Below the pieces are notes generated by a model that saw only the letters and a program-made list of their open reading frames with translations, was not told where the DNA came from and did no database searches. Made by a program: the position numbers and the translations under genes. Shown in pieces: positions 24,110-32,685 of a stretch of 64,000 nucleotides of DNA (its first letter is position 1; every line of letters begins with the position of its first letter). Source of the stretch: Streptomyces sp. NBC_01214 (GTDB lineage Bacteria > Actinomycetota > Actinomycetes > Streptomycetales > Streptomycetaceae); contig NZ_JAPEOS010000003.1 in the NCBI RefSeq assembly GCF_026340975.1, forward strand, positions 1,178,001 to 1,242,000. The letters run 5' to 3'.

Positions 24110-24928
24110 TCACCAGATGGAGTTGACCCACTCCGGGTGGTCGATGAACGGGTTGCGGTTGTGCTGGTACCGGTCGAATATGACCTGGTTGCGGCGCTGC
24201 TCGAAGGCGTCCGGCGGGTCCATCTGGTTCCACTGCTTCAGCAGGCTGATCCGGCCCATCGCGGGAGTGGAGCCGTTGTTGACCTTGTCGTTCAGCTCCA
24301 GGTTCGCGAAGCCGTCACCACCGTCGTAGCGGACGGCCATGTACAGCAGCATCCGCGCCACGTCGCCCTTGACCGCGTCGCGCGGCTCGAAGGAGTCGGC
24401 GTCGGTCCGGCTGCCCGGTGCCTCGCCGACCGGGCTGCCGCCCTTGTCGAAGTCCTTGTTGCCCCGGGTGCTGTTGACGGTGACGTCCTCCGGGCGCAGG
24501 TGGTGCAGGTCGGTGCCCGGGCCGGTGGCGGTGCCGAAGTCGCCGTGGCTCTTGGCCCAGACGTGCTCGCGGTTCCAGTCGTTGACCCCGCCGCCGTTCG
24601 TGGTCTTGGACTGGGAGCGGCCGGAGTAGACCAGGATGACGTTGTTCGGGTTCGCCGGGTCCTCGTCGGTCACCTTCAGGGCGTTCCACACGCCCTCGTA
24701 GGTCACCTTGGACTGGCTCTTGATGATGTCGTGCAGGGCGGTCTTCAGGGCGGGCCCGGTCTTGCCCCGGGCGCTCGCGTAGTAGTCCGCGTACGGGTCC
24801 GCCGCGGCGGCCGCCGGGTTCTCCGCGGCGGCTTGGCGCTGCTGGCCGGCGGACGCGGCCGCCGGTACGGCGAACAGGGCGGCGGCGGCGAGGCCGGCAG
24901 CCCAAGGGGTCAGGCGCGAGATTCTCAT
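24110..24928 (-). CDS. Secreted endonuclease I (NucM/EndA-type)
   Basis: 272 residues. Signal peptide PWAAGLAAAALFAVPAAASA (cleavage about residue 28). Endonuclease_1 domain: DYYASARGKTGPALKTALH, NNVILVYSGRSQS, catalytic region VNDWNREHVWAKSHGDFG with the active-site His in REHVW, then DLHHLRPEDVTVNSTRGNKD. The family (Vibrio Vvn, E. coli EndoI) degrades DNA and RNA outside the cytoplasm with a single Mg ion. Likely a nutrient-scavenging nuclease. The start chosen sits directly before the signal peptide. Confidence 0.93.
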   Translation of the reverse strand: MRISRLTPWAAGLAAAALFAVPAAASAGQQRQAAAENPAAAAADPYADYYASARGKTGPALKTALHDIIKSQSKVTYEGVWNALKVTDEDPANPNNVILVYSGRSQSKTTNGGGVNDWNREHVWAKSHGDFGTATGPGTDLHHLRPEDVTVNSTRGNKDFDKGGSPVGEAPGSRTDADSFEPRDAVKGDVARMLLYMAVRYDGGDGFANLELNDKVNNGSTPAMGRISLLKQWNQMDPPDAFEQRRNQVIFDRYQHNRNPFIDHPEWVNSIW

Positions 24929-25145
24929 CGGGTGGGGGGTACCTCTCCATACGCACCGTCCCCGCCCGGGGAATTGGCGGAGTGTCAGTGGCAGTGCGAG
25001 GGTCACATTGTCATGTGCCGAACAGGTGAAAACCGTGTGTCGGGAATGGGGGACCTTCGTGTGTGCCGGTCGCGCGCCGCGGGCAGGGTAGCGGTGGCCC
25101 CGGTGGGGCCGGAACGACCGTGACCAGCCCCCTCTGGAGCAGCCC

Positions 25146-25712
25146 ATGGCAGTGAAGATCCTCATCGTGACCGGCGACGCGGCCGAATCGCTGGAGGTCC
25201 TGTATCCGTACCAGCGCCTGCGCGAGGAGGGGTACGAGGTCCACATCGCGGCGCCGCAGGTGAAGAAGCTGCGGTTCGTGGTGCACGACTTCGAGGAGGG
25301 CTTCGACACCTACACCGAGAAGCCCGGCTACACCTGGCCCGCCGACCTGGCCTTCGCGGACGTCGTCACCGAGGACTACGCGGCCCTGGTCGTCCCGGGC
25401 GGCCGGGCGCCGGAGTACCTGCGCAACGACCCCGAAGTGCGTCGGATCCTGGCCGCCTTCGCGGAGTCCGACAAGCCGATCGCCCAGATCTGCCACGGCC
25501 CGCTCATCACGGCCGCGGCCGGGGGCCTGGCCGGCCGCCGGGTGACCGCGTACCCGGCGCTGGAACTGGACATGAAGGCGGCCGGGGCCGAGTTCGAGGA
25601 CTCCGAGACCGTGGTCGACGGCACCCTGGTCTCGGCCCGGGCCTGGCCGGACCACTCGCGCTGGATGCGGGAGTTCCTGACGGTGCTGCGCGGCAAGGCC
25701 CCAGTGGCCTGA
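25146..25712 (+). CDS. DJ-1/PfpI family protein
   Basis: 188 residues. Nucleophile elbow AQICHGPLITAA with Cys116-His117, and the family opening KILIVTGDAAESLEVLYPYQ. GGRAPEYLRNDPEVRRIL is typical of the PfpI/YhbO branch, variously described as deglycases or general stress proteins. Divergent from endonuclease I. RBS not strong (GGAGC before ATG). Followed by a clear bidirectional terminator. Confidence 0.9.
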   Translation: MAVKILIVTGDAAESLEVLYPYQRLREEGYEVHIAAPQVKKLRFVVHDFEEGFDTYTEKPGYTWPADLAFADVVTEDYAALVVPGGRAPEYLRNDPEVRRILAAFAESDKPIAQICHGPLITAAAGGLAGRRVTAYPALELDMKAAGAEFEDSETVVDGTLVSARAWPDHSRWMREFLTVLRGKAPVA

Positions 25713-25734
25713 GCGGGCTCACGGATCACACGGG

Positions 25735-25766
25735 CGGCCGTGACCCCGTGCGAGGGGTCACGGCCG
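25735..25766. terminator. Perfect 13-bp hairpin between convergent genes
   Basis: CGGCCGTGACCCC - GTGCGA - GGGGTCACGGCCG, 13-bp perfect stem with a 6-nt loop, 22 nt after the DJ-1 stop and 50 bp from the convergent ABC-binding-protein stop. Likely terminates both. Confidence 0.75.
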
Positions 25767-25815
25767 TCGGGTCGTGTCGGCAGGAGGTCGGGCGCGGCCA
25801 CCGCCGCGCCGGACG

Positions 25816-26637
25816 TCAGCTCACGGGGATGATCGCCGGAGCCGGCTCGTACCGGTAGTTCTCGCCGAAGTTCTTCTTCACGGCAGCCTCCCAGGAGCCG
25901 TCCGCGACCATCTTCTTCAGCGCGTCGTTGATCTTGCGCTGGAGCTCCTTGTTGCCCTTCTTGACGCCGATGCCGTAGTTCTCGTTGCTCAGGTTCTGGC
26001 CGAGCAGCTTGAACTTGTTCTCGTTGCCCTTCCGGGCGGCGTACCCGGCCAGGATGGAGTTGTCGGTGGTCATGGCGTCGACCCGGCCCTCCTGGAGCGC
26101 GACGACGCAGTCCGCGTAGCCGCCCATTTCCAGCAGGCCCGCCTTGGGGGCGAGGTTCTTGCGGAGGTTCTCGGCCGAGGTGGAGCCGGAGACCGAGCAC
26201 AGGCTCTTCGAATTGAGGTCCTCGGCCTTGGTGATCGAAGCGTCGCCGGCGCGCGTCAGCAGGTCCTGGTGCGCGACGAAATACGGTCCGGCGAAGTCGA
26301 CCTTCTCCTTGCGCTTCTCGTTGATCGAATAGCTCGCGACGACGAACTTGACCTCGTTGTACTGGAGCAGCAGTTCGCGGTCGTTGCTGTAGACCTGCTT
26401 GAATTCGATCTTGTTCGACTTGTAGCCGAGTTCCTTGGCCACGTACGTCGCGACGTCGACGTCGAATCCGGTGAAGGTGCCGTCGGTCTCGCGCATGCCG
26501 ATGCCGGGCTGGTCGAACTTGATGCCGATGGCGAGGGTCCCCTCCCCCTGGTCCCCATCGTCGAAGACGCCGCACCCGGAGGCGGTCAGGGCGATCGCGA
26601 TCACTGCGGCGACCGCACCGGCCTGGGGAACCTTCAT
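25816..26637 (-). CDS. Glutamate/polar amino-acid ABC substrate-binding lipoprotein (orphan)
   Basis: 273 residues. Lipobox in AIALTASGC with Cys22; SBP_bac_3 domain follows: GTLAIGIKFDQPGIGMRE, GFDVDVATYVAKELGY, YSINEKRKEKVDFAGPYFVA, and C-terminal NYGIGVKKGN. Resembles GluB of the gluABCD glutamate importer. The expected ATPase and permease genes are not adjacent, so it must pair with components elsewhere or have become a sensor. RBS AGGAAAG before the ATG. Confidence 0.88.
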   Translation of the reverse strand: MKVPQAGAVAAVIAIALTASGCGVFDDGDQGEGTLAIGIKFDQPGIGMRETDGTFTGFDVDVATYVAKELGYKSNKIEFKQVYSNDRELLLQYNEVKFVVASYSINEKRKEKVDFAGPYFVAHQDLLTRAGDASITKAEDLNSKSLCSVSGSTSAENLRKNLAPKAGLLEMGGYADCVVALQEGRVDAMTTDNSILAGYAARKGNENKFKLLGQNLSNENYGIGVKKGNKELQRKINDALKKMVADGSWEAAVKKNFGENYRYEPAPAIIPVS

Positions 26638-27139
26638 GCTGCACTCTTTCCTGGGGAACACGGGGCGCGCCACCGGGATTGCCGGGGCGCGTGGAACCGC
26701 GCGAACGTGGGGGACGTCTGGACGCGTGTACGAGGAAGCTAGGAAGCGGAACGGCTTATCGTCACTAGATTTGAGCAAAACTTGAGGATAACGATCCGGA
26801 CAGTCGTCGATCGTGCGGTTGGCGGAGGTCGGATCGGGGGAAAGGGGCGGCGCGACGGTGGGTCCGGTGCGACCGGACGGGAATGTGCCGCTATCGGGTC
26901 GCTCTCGGGTATAGGGGCGTAAATCGGTTTTGTCCGTAACGGGCGGCCGTTCGCATCCGGTTACGCGCGCGTTCCCGCCGCGACCGGGGGATTTCCGTCG
27001 CGGCGCGCGGCGGACCGCAACGGGCTGGGCCGCACGGTCGAACCGGCCGAGGTGGCCGGAAGCGTGCGGTCGTTCGGGCCGGGCCGGGGGGCTCGTGGGA
27101 TCATGGACGGGCAATGCCCGTGAACGAAGGGGGAGTTCG
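26638..27139. promoter_or_regulatory. 502-bp divergent intergenic region
   Basis: Upstream of both the binding protein (-) and TerD-like (+) genes. An AT-rich block (26745-26800, TAGATTTGAGCAAAACTTGA and flanks) is the likely promoter of the binding-protein gene. A second lower-GC block lies near 26895-26940. No coding frame is supported. Confidence 0.4.
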
Positions 27140-27682
27140 GTGACCGGTGTACGCAAGGGCCTGGCCAAGGTGGAGTTCGCGCTGCGGTGGGACCCGAGCC
27201 CGACGGGCGCGCCCGCGAACGACCTCGACATAGTCGCCGCGGTCTACGGCGCCGCGGACCTCCACGGGACGCCCGTCCAGCTGGTGCACTTCGGCAGCCG
27301 GTCGCCCGACGGCACCATCACCTTGAACCGGGACAGCCACACCGGCCAGGGCTTCGGCTTCGACGAGGTGATGACCATCGAGCTGCACCGGATCGCGCCG
27401 GAGTCGAGCCGGGTGGTGGTCGGCGTGGTCATCCAGAACGCCGACGCCGGCGCCGCGGGCCCCACCAGGACCTTCGCCGACATCGGCGGCGCCGGGTTCC
27501 GGATCCGTGAGGGCCACACCGACCTGGCCCAGGGCGACTTCGCGGCCGTGACCGCCGCCACCGCGGCCACCGTCGCCGAATTTACCCGAGACGCCTCGGG
27601 TCCCTGGTCCTTCGACCTGCGACTGCACGGCTTCGAAGCCGACCCCGAGGCGTTCGCCCGGACCATGGGCGCGCTCCGCTGA
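27140..27682 (+). CDS. TerD-family stress protein
   Basis: 180 residues. TerD fold: VEFALRWDPSPTGAPANDLD with the Ca-binding type NDLDI motif, then GFGFDEVMTIELHRIAPES and VVGVVIQNADAG. Streptomyces carry many TerD homologues linked to tellurite, oxidative and differentiation stress; a specific function is not known. GTG start with GAAGGGGGAG upstream. Single gene closed by a hairpin at 27724. Confidence 0.85.
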   Translation: MTGVRKGLAKVEFALRWDPSPTGAPANDLDIVAAVYGAADLHGTPVQLVHFGSRSPDGTITLNRDSHTGQGFGFDEVMTIELHRIAPESSRVVVGVVIQNADAGAAGPTRTFADIGGAGFRIREGHTDLAQGDFAAVTAATAATVAEFTRDASGPWSFDLRLHGFEADPEAFARTMGALR

Positions 27683-27723
27683 AGTCGGTCGTCCGGGCCG
27701 GTGCGGAGCCGCACGGATCGGAC

Positions 27724-27752
27724 GGCGGCCACTCCTGGGGTGAGTGGCCGCC
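27724..27752. terminator. Perfect 11-bp hairpin
   Basis: GGCGGCCACTC - CTGGGGT - GAGTGGCCGCC, between the convergent TerD-like and TetR genes. Confidence 0.7.
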
Positions 27753-27839
27753 GCCCGGTCCGGGTGGCGCGCTGCCGCCGTCCCCACGAGGCAGCGCGGG
27801 CGGGTCGCCGTCAGGTCATCAGGACGGCGGCCCGCCGGT

Positions 27840-28472
27840 TCAGGGGGCCCGGTCGGCCAGGGGCGCGGTGGGGCGTGAAGGCGTGAGGCCCAGGGACGGG
27901 AGCATCACGGCGTCGACGAACCGGACCAGGTAGTCGGCGTCCGCGTACCGTCCCTCCAGCACCGGCCGGATCCGGAGCACGCCCATCAGCTGGGCGGGGA
28001 GGAACTCCACGGCCGGATGGTCGGCGGCGATCTCGCCGCGCGCCACGGCCCGTCCGACCATCTCGGCGAACGCGGCCAGCTCCGGCTCGACCAGCGCCTC
28101 GCGCAGCGCGGCCTGGAGTTCCTCGTCGCTGAGGACGGCGTGCCCGAGGGCCTGGGTCAGCCGGGTGTCCCTGCCGGAGGTGCCGGCCGCGATCCGGGCC
28201 GCCTCGCGCAGATCGCCGGCCAGTGACCCGGTGTCCACGGCGACGAGGGTGCCGCGGCGGCCGGCGCGCAGGGCGGCGGCGACGAGCTGGGGCTTGGTCT
28301 TCCACTGCCGGTAGAGCGTCGACTTGCCGCAGCTGGCCCGGGCGGCGACGCCCTCCATGGTCAGGGCCTCGTAGCCGTACTCGCGCAGCTGCTCCAGGAC
28401 GGCGTCGTAGAACTCCTGCTCACGCTCCGGGGTGATCTTGGAGCGGCGCGCGGGGGACGGTGTCGACGTCAT
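27840..28472 (-). CDS. TetR-family transcriptional regulator
   Basis: 210 residues. HTH region LTMEGVAARASCGKSTLYRQ then WKTKPQLVAAAL (about 40-75), TetR_N fold; the C-terminal ligand domain is of the TetR_C_16/AcrR type. Start MTSTPS at 28472. Divergent from the PAP2 phosphatase gene; the shared gap carries a perfect 15-bp inverted repeat, the probable operator for autoregulation and control of the PAP2/exporter operon. Confidence 0.9.
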   Translation of the reverse strand: MTSTPSPARRSKITPEREQEFYDAVLEQLREYGYEALTMEGVAARASCGKSTLYRQWKTKPQLVAAALRAGRRGTLVAVDTGSLAGDLREAARIAAGTSGRDTRLTQALGHAVLSDEELQAALREALVEPELAAFAEMVGRAVARGEIAADHPAVEFLPAQLMGVLRIRPVLEGRYADADYLVRFVDAVMLPSLGLTPSRPTAPLADRAP

Positions 28473-28550
28473 GGATGCGGCTCTCCTCGGGGGCGCCTCG
28501 GCTGCAGGTTCCACTACGGAAGTGTACGGGAACGCGACCGTATCGGTACA

Positions 28551-28586
28551 CCAGTGTATCGATACGCCAATGTATCGATACACTGG
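28551..28586. promoter_or_regulatory. Perfect 15-bp inverted repeat operator
   Basis: CCAGTGTATCGATAC (28551-28565) - GCCAAT - GTATCGATACACTGG (28572-28586). Each arm contains a smaller palindrome around ATCGAT (TGTATCGATAC), so four half-sites could hold two TetR dimers. It lies 40 nt upstream of the PAP2 gene start and 79 nt upstream of the TetR start. A further partial copy (GTATCGGTACAC) precedes it at 28540. Confidence 0.75.
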
Positions 28587-28625
28587 CGTGTCGCTGTGCG
28601 CGTAAACAGGAAGAGAGACCGGGGG

Positions 28626-29492
28626 ATGACCTCCCACACCACACCTGCCGAGCCGGCAGCCGGACCGAGAGCCGCGCGCCGCCGCCTCATACGCGAGCTG
28701 TTGCTCGTCGTGGGCTTCTTCGCCGTCTACAAGGCGGGCCGGCTGCTCTCGACCGACCGCACCGACGAGGCCTTCCGCAACGCGGCGCGCACGTGGGACG
28801 CCGAGCGCTTCCTGCACCTGCCCGGCGAGGGCGCGGTACAGCGGCTGCTGCTGCACGGGGACGCCCTCGTCACCACCGCGAACACCTACTACGCGGGCGT
28901 CCACTTCCCCGCGACCGCGCTCTTCCTGATCTGGCTCTACGTCCGGCGCCCCGCCCACTACCTGTGGACGCGCCGCGTGCTCGCCGGACTCACCGGAGCC
29001 GCCCTCGCCCTGCACCTGGCCTTCCCCCTCGCGCCGCCGCGACTGCTCGACGCCGCCGGGCTCATCGACACCGCACAGGTCTACGGGCCCACCGTCTACA
29101 AGGCCGCACCGGCCGAGGACACCCTGGCGAACCAGTTCGCCGCCATGCCTTCACTGCACTTCGGCTGGGCCCTGATGCTCGCGCTCGGCATGATCGCCGC
29201 CACCTCCTCCCGGTGGCGCTTCTTGTGGCTGCTGCACCCGCTGCTGACCCTGCTCGTGATAGTCGGCACCGCCAACCACTACTGGCTCGACGCCGTCGTG
29301 GCCGCCGTCCTGCTGTGGGCGGCCCTGCTGCTCGTCCCCAAGCCGCGCACGAGCGACCCCGATCCGGACCGGGGAGCGGGCCCGGGCCCGGGTCCGGACG
29401 CGCGAACGGGCCCGGAGCCCGGCCAGGACATCCCCGTACGAGGCCTGCCGCGCCCGCGGAGCGCGGACGCGGCCGTAGGAGCAGGACAATGA
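28626..29492 (+). CDS. PAP2-family membrane phosphatase
   Basis: 288 residues, five to six TM helices. Phosphatase signature split in two: AAMPSLHFGWALMLALGM (His of motif 2) and GTANHYWLDAVVAAVLL (His and Asp of motif 3). It belongs to the inositolphosphotransferase/Aur1-like branch, acting on lipid phosphates at the membrane. The C-terminal 45 residues are Pro/Gly/Asp-rich. Start MTSHTT follows GACCGGGGG. Coupled by ATGA (29489-29492) to the exporter gene. Confidence 0.88.
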   Translation: MTSHTTPAEPAAGPRAARRRLIRELLLVVGFFAVYKAGRLLSTDRTDEAFRNAARTWDAERFLHLPGEGAVQRLLLHGDALVTTANTYYAGVHFPATALFLIWLYVRRPAHYLWTRRVLAGLTGAALALHLAFPLAPPRLLDAAGLIDTAQVYGPTVYKAAPAEDTLANQFAAMPSLHFGWALMLALGMIAATSSRWRFLWLLHPLLTLLVIVGTANHYWLDAVVAAVLLWAALLLVPKPRTSDPDPDRGAGPGPGPDARTGPEPGQDIPVRGLPRPRSADAAVGAGQ

Positions 29493-30379
29493 ACGACACC
29501 GCCCTCGCCGTCGGACTCTGCCTGGCTTCGGCCGTGGCCTACGCGGCCGCCGCCGTCGCCCAGGAACGCCTCGCCCGGGCCGCCGTCGCCCGCACCGCCA
29601 AGGCCCTGCTGGGCTCCGGCGCCTGGTGGTGGTCGGCCGGGCTGAACGCCGCTGCCGCGCTGCTGCACGCGGCGGCCCTGCGCTACGGCCCCCTCACCCT
29701 GGTGCAGCCGCTCGGCGCGCTCACCCTGGTGGCCGCCGTCCCGCTGGGGGCGCGCCGGTCCGGCCGCCGGGTGGCGGCCACCGAATGGCGGGGCACCCTG
29801 GCCACCGTCGCCGGACTCGGCCTGCTGCTGCTCCCGGCCTCCGGGCCGGCCCCCGACGACACCCTCACGCTGATCGAGGCGCTGGTCGTCTCCACGGCTA
29901 CCCTCGCCGTGATCATGATGCTGACCGCGGACAAGGACCCGCGCTCGGGCCTGCGCCACGCGACCGCCTCCGGACTGGCTTCCGCGGCGGCTTCCGCGCT
30001 GACCCAGACGGTGGCCGTTGCGGCCGGTCGCGGCGGAGCCCTGCTCAGCGTCCGGGTCGTCTCCGTGGCCCTGCTCGTCATGGTGTTCGCCGTCGGCGGG
30101 ATGCTCCTGTCGCAGCGGGCCTACCGCGGCGGACTCGGCGCCCCGCTGGCCGTGGTGAACCTCGCCAACCCGCTGGCCGCGGCCGCCATCGGCATGGTCC
30201 TGCTCGGCGAACGGCTTCAGGGCGGAGTGCCGGGGCTGCTGCTGGCCGGCGCCGGAGCCTTCCTGGCGGCGCGCGGGGTGGTCCTGCTCACCCGGACGCC
30301 CTCCGCCGGTTCCGGTCCGGGCACCGGCCCCGTCACGGGCGCCGAGCTCCCCGTAGTGGCCGGCCGCGTGGCCGTCTGA
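29489..30379 (+). CDS. DMT-superfamily membrane transporter
   Basis: 296 residues with about nine or ten helices: LAVGLCLASAVAYAAAAVAQ at the start, repeated fold halves, and VVNLANPLAAAAIGMVLLGE near the end (the EamA-type conserved segment). Begins with an ATGA overlap with PAP2, so both come from one transcript under the TetR operator. Substrate unknown; pairing with a lipid-phosphate phosphatase hints at a lipid or headgroup, by context only. Confidence 0.8.
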   Translation: MNDTALAVGLCLASAVAYAAAAVAQERLARAAVARTAKALLGSGAWWWSAGLNAAAALLHAAALRYGPLTLVQPLGALTLVAAVPLGARRSGRRVAATEWRGTLATVAGLGLLLLPASGPAPDDTLTLIEALVVSTATLAVIMMLTADKDPRSGLRHATASGLASAAASALTQTVAVAAGRGGALLSVRVVSVALLVMVFAVGGMLLSQRAYRGGLGAPLAVVNLANPLAAAAIGMVLLGERLQGGVPGLLLAGAGAFLAARGVVLLTRTPSAGSGPGTGPVTGAELPVVAGRVAV

Positions 30380-30455
30380 GCGGCGGAGAACCGATCCGCC
30401 ACCGGGCGCGTCCTCCCGGGGGAACACCCGAACGACCGAAGCGGAGTGACTGGAC

Positions 30456-30722
30456 ATGGGGATCGTCAGCTGGATCATCCTGGGACTGCTGGCCGGGGGC
30501 ATCGCCAAGGTCCTGCTGCCCGGCCGGGATCCCGGTGGCCTGATCGGGACCACCCTCATCGGCGTCGCCGGAGCCTTCATCGGCGGCTGGCTGTCGGCGA
30601 AGGTCCTGGACAAGCCCATCCAGACCGAGTTCTTCGACCTCGCCACCTGGGGCTCCGCCATCGCGGGCTCACTGGTCCTGCTGATCGGCTACCGCATCCT
30701 GTTCGGCAACTCCCGGAACTGA
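30456..30722 (+). CDS. GlsB/YeaQ/YmgE small membrane protein
   Basis: 88 residues, three TM helices: IVSWIILGLLAGGIAKVLLP, GTTLIGVAGAFIGGWLS and WGSAIAGSLVLLIGYRILFG. Transglycosylase-associated-protein family, a general stress-induced group of unknown mechanism. Independent of the preceding operon by 76 bp. Confidence 0.88.
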   Translation: MGIVSWIILGLLAGGIAKVLLPGRDPGGLIGTTLIGVAGAFIGGWLSAKVLDKPIQTEFFDLATWGSAIAGSLVLLIGYRILFGNSRN

Positions 30723-30911
30723 CCCGGCCGCACGCGGTCCGGTCCGGACCCCGCCACCGCCCGGGCCGCCCGCCCACCCGTCACGTTCCAGCCGATTCGG
30801 GCCGCCCGCGCCGCGTTTGCGAGACGCCCCGCGGCGCCGGACGACCGGCGGATTACGCTGGCCGCACCACCGCGACGCACGCGCACGAGCAGCGAAGAAA
30901 CCGGTAGCCAG

Positions 30912-31391
30912 ATGAGTGTCACCCCCGTCCCCACAGCCGACCTGTACGACGAGTACGGCGAGACCCTGGCCATCTGCGCCACCGGGTTCCGCCAGTTCGG
31001 CGGCCGCCGGCTGTTCGCCGGTCCCGTACGGACCGTGCGCTGCCACGAGGACAACGCGCTGCTGCGCACCCTCCTCCACACGCCGGGCGAGGGCGCGGTC
31101 CTCGTCGTGGACGGCGGCGGCTCGCCGCGCACCGCCCTCGTCGGCGACCTCATCGCGGGCGCGGCCGAGGCCAACGGCTGGGCCGGCCTGATCGTCAACG
31201 GCTCGGTCCGCGACAGCGTCGCCCTCGGCGGGCTCGACCTCGGCATCAAGGCGCTCGGCACGGTTCCCCGCAAGAGCGGCAAGACCGGCGACGGCGCGGT
31301 CGACGAGCCCGTCACCATCGGCGACGTCACCTTCCGCGCCGGGGACACCGTCCACGCGGACGACGACGGCGTGGTCGTCCTGCCCCGCTGA
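30912..31391 (+). CDS. rraA: RraA family protein
   Basis: 159 residues. ADLYDEYGETLAICATGFRQ, LLRTLLHTPGEGAVLVVDGG, ALVGDLIAGAAEANGWAGLI and VNGSVRDSVALGGLDLGIKA make up the RraA/MenG fold. In E. coli RraA inhibits RNase E; actinobacterial homologues are also annotated as 4-hydroxy-4-methyl-2-oxoglutarate aldolases, using the Gly-x20-Arg-Asp motif (here NGSVRDS). The family call is firm; which activity applies is open. Confidence 0.9.
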   Translation: MSVTPVPTADLYDEYGETLAICATGFRQFGGRRLFAGPVRTVRCHEDNALLRTLLHTPGEGAVLVVDGGGSPRTALVGDLIAGAAEANGWAGLIVNGSVRDSVALGGLDLGIKALGTVPRKSGKTGDGAVDEPVTIGDVTFRAGDTVHADDDGVVVLPR

Positions 31392-31436
31392 CGTCCGGAC
31401 CGGAGCCGGCGCGGCGGGCCGGGGCGGTCCAGAACC

Positions 31437-31464
31437 GGCCAGGGCCGGAGCACCGACCCTGGCC
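31437..31464. terminator. 8-bp inverted repeat after rraA
   Basis: GGCCAGGG (31437-31444) and CCCTGGCC (31457-31464) with a 12-nt loop, 46 nt after the rraA stop. Confidence 0.5.
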
Positions 31465-31620
31465 CGGCCCCGGCGGGCCGGGTTTCACTGCGGGCCCATG
31501 AGACGACGACACAGGATCACCCGGTGGTGCGCGGCCACGACATTCCTCCATGGTTTCGGGCTACGGGTTTTGGGGGGCGCTGGCCCTCGAGATCTGGGCC
31601 GGCTCCGCCCTTGGAGGGGT

Positions 31621-31862
31621 TCAGCCGGGCCAGGTGCCGGTCAGGCGCCTGGTCGTGGCGGCTCCTGCCCGGTCGACGGCGGCCTTGACGACGGCGAAGA
31701 TCGCACCTTGCGGGGCCGCGGCGAACCGGACCTCCCGCCAGGTGCGGTCCTCGCCGGTGGCGTCAGGGGCATCGTCGTCGTGGCCGATCATCTTCCACGC
31801 CTGCTTGAGGGCCCGCCGGTGATCATGCCGCTCGCGGCGCCCAGGGCCAGGCCGACCGGCTT
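31621..31862 (-). pseudogene. DUF4235 remnant (truncated and frameshifted)
   Basis: Minus-strand frames combine to EKPVGLALGAASGMITGG, then after a one-base loss near 31811 ALKQAWKMIGHDDDAPDATG, EDRTWREVRFAAAPQGAIFA and VVKAAVDRAGAATTRRLTG ending TWPG at 31621. This is the actinobacterial DUF4235 pattern. The usual N-terminus is missing: the sequence runs straight into the stop codon of the SDR gene at 31864. Non-functional. Confidence 0.75.
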
Positions 31863-31863
31863 T

Positions 31864-32601
31864 TCAGGCCCGGGTGTAGCCGCCGTCGGCGAAGAGTTCG
31901 GCGCCGGTGACGAACGAGGAGGCGTCCGAAGCCAGGAAGAGGGCGGCTTCGGCGATTTCCTCGGCGTCGGCCAGCCGTCCCAGTGGCACGACGGCCTCGG
32001 CGAACCGGTCGGCGTCCGGCCCCGCGGCGCGCAGCAGGGCAGGGGTTCGCGTGGGTCCCGGGCTGAGGACGTTGACCCGGAATCGGCGCTCCCGTGACTG
32101 CCGGGCCCAGTTGTGCACGAGGTTGCTCAGCGCCGCCTTGGAGGCGCTGTAGACCTCGAGGTGCTCATTGGGCCGCACGCTGTTGCTCGAGCCGATGACC
32201 AGGATGGAGGCGTTCTCCGCCAACAGCGGAAGCGCCTTCTGGACGGTGAAGAGTGGGCCCTTGACGTTGACGGCGAGCGTCAGGTCGACGTTCGCCTCGG
32301 TGTGGGCGCCGAGCGCGGCGTCCGCAACGATTCCCGCGTTGGCCACCAGTACGTCGATGCGTCCGGCCTCCTCGCGGACTCGGGCGTAGAGCGCGTCCAG
32401 GTCGGCCAGGACCGAGGCGTCGGATCGTACGCCGGTGGCCGCAGGGCCGATCTCCTTGACCGCCGCTTCGAGGCGTTCGATGTCCCGGCCGGTCACGAAG
32501 ACCCGTGCGCCCTCCCGGACGAAGCGGTGGGCGATGGCCAGCCCGATCCCGCTGGTCCCTCCGGTGATCACGGCCACCTTCTCCTGCAACACGCCTGGCA
32601 T
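31864..32601 (-). CDS. Classical short-chain dehydrogenase/reductase
   Basis: 245 residues. Cofactor motif VAVITGGTSGIGLAIAHRF (TGxxxGIG), NAG motif VLVANAGI, catalytic Ser in VIGSSNSVRP and YSASKAAL with Tyr and Lys (YxxxK), PG motif LSPGPTRTP. An Arg at the end of beta2 (VTGRDIERL) suggests NADPH. Divergent from a TetR gene with a shared operator, so the SDR is very likely its target. Confidence 0.93.
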   Translation of the reverse strand: MPGVLQEKVAVITGGTSGIGLAIAHRFVREGARVFVTGRDIERLEAAVKEIGPAATGVRSDASVLADLDALYARVREEAGRIDVLVANAGIVADAALGAHTEANVDLTLAVNVKGPLFTVQKALPLLAENASILVIGSSNSVRPNEHLEVYSASKAALSNLVHNWARQSRERRFRVNVLSPGPTRTPALLRAAGPDADRFAEAVVPLGRLADAEEIAEAALFLASDASSFVTGAELFADGGYTRA

Positions 32602-32626
32602 GTCGAGCCCCTTCAGTTGTGGAATG

Positions 32627-32659
32627 GATCGTCCACAACCTAGTCAGTAATGGACGATC
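32627..32659. promoter_or_regulatory. 9-bp inverted repeat operator overlapping divergent promoters
   Basis: GATCGTCCA (32627-32635) and TGGACGATC (32651-32659), 15-nt spacer. Minus-strand promoter for the SDR: TTGACT (32661-32666), 18-nt spacer, TAGGTT (32637-32642). Plus-strand promoter for TetR: TGGACG (32651-32656), 17-nt spacer, TAGGCT (32674-32679), with ATG at 32686, so a near-leaderless transcript. One operator would block both promoters. Confidence 0.7.
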
Positions 32660-32685
32660 GAGTCAAGAATGGGTAGGCTGAGAGC

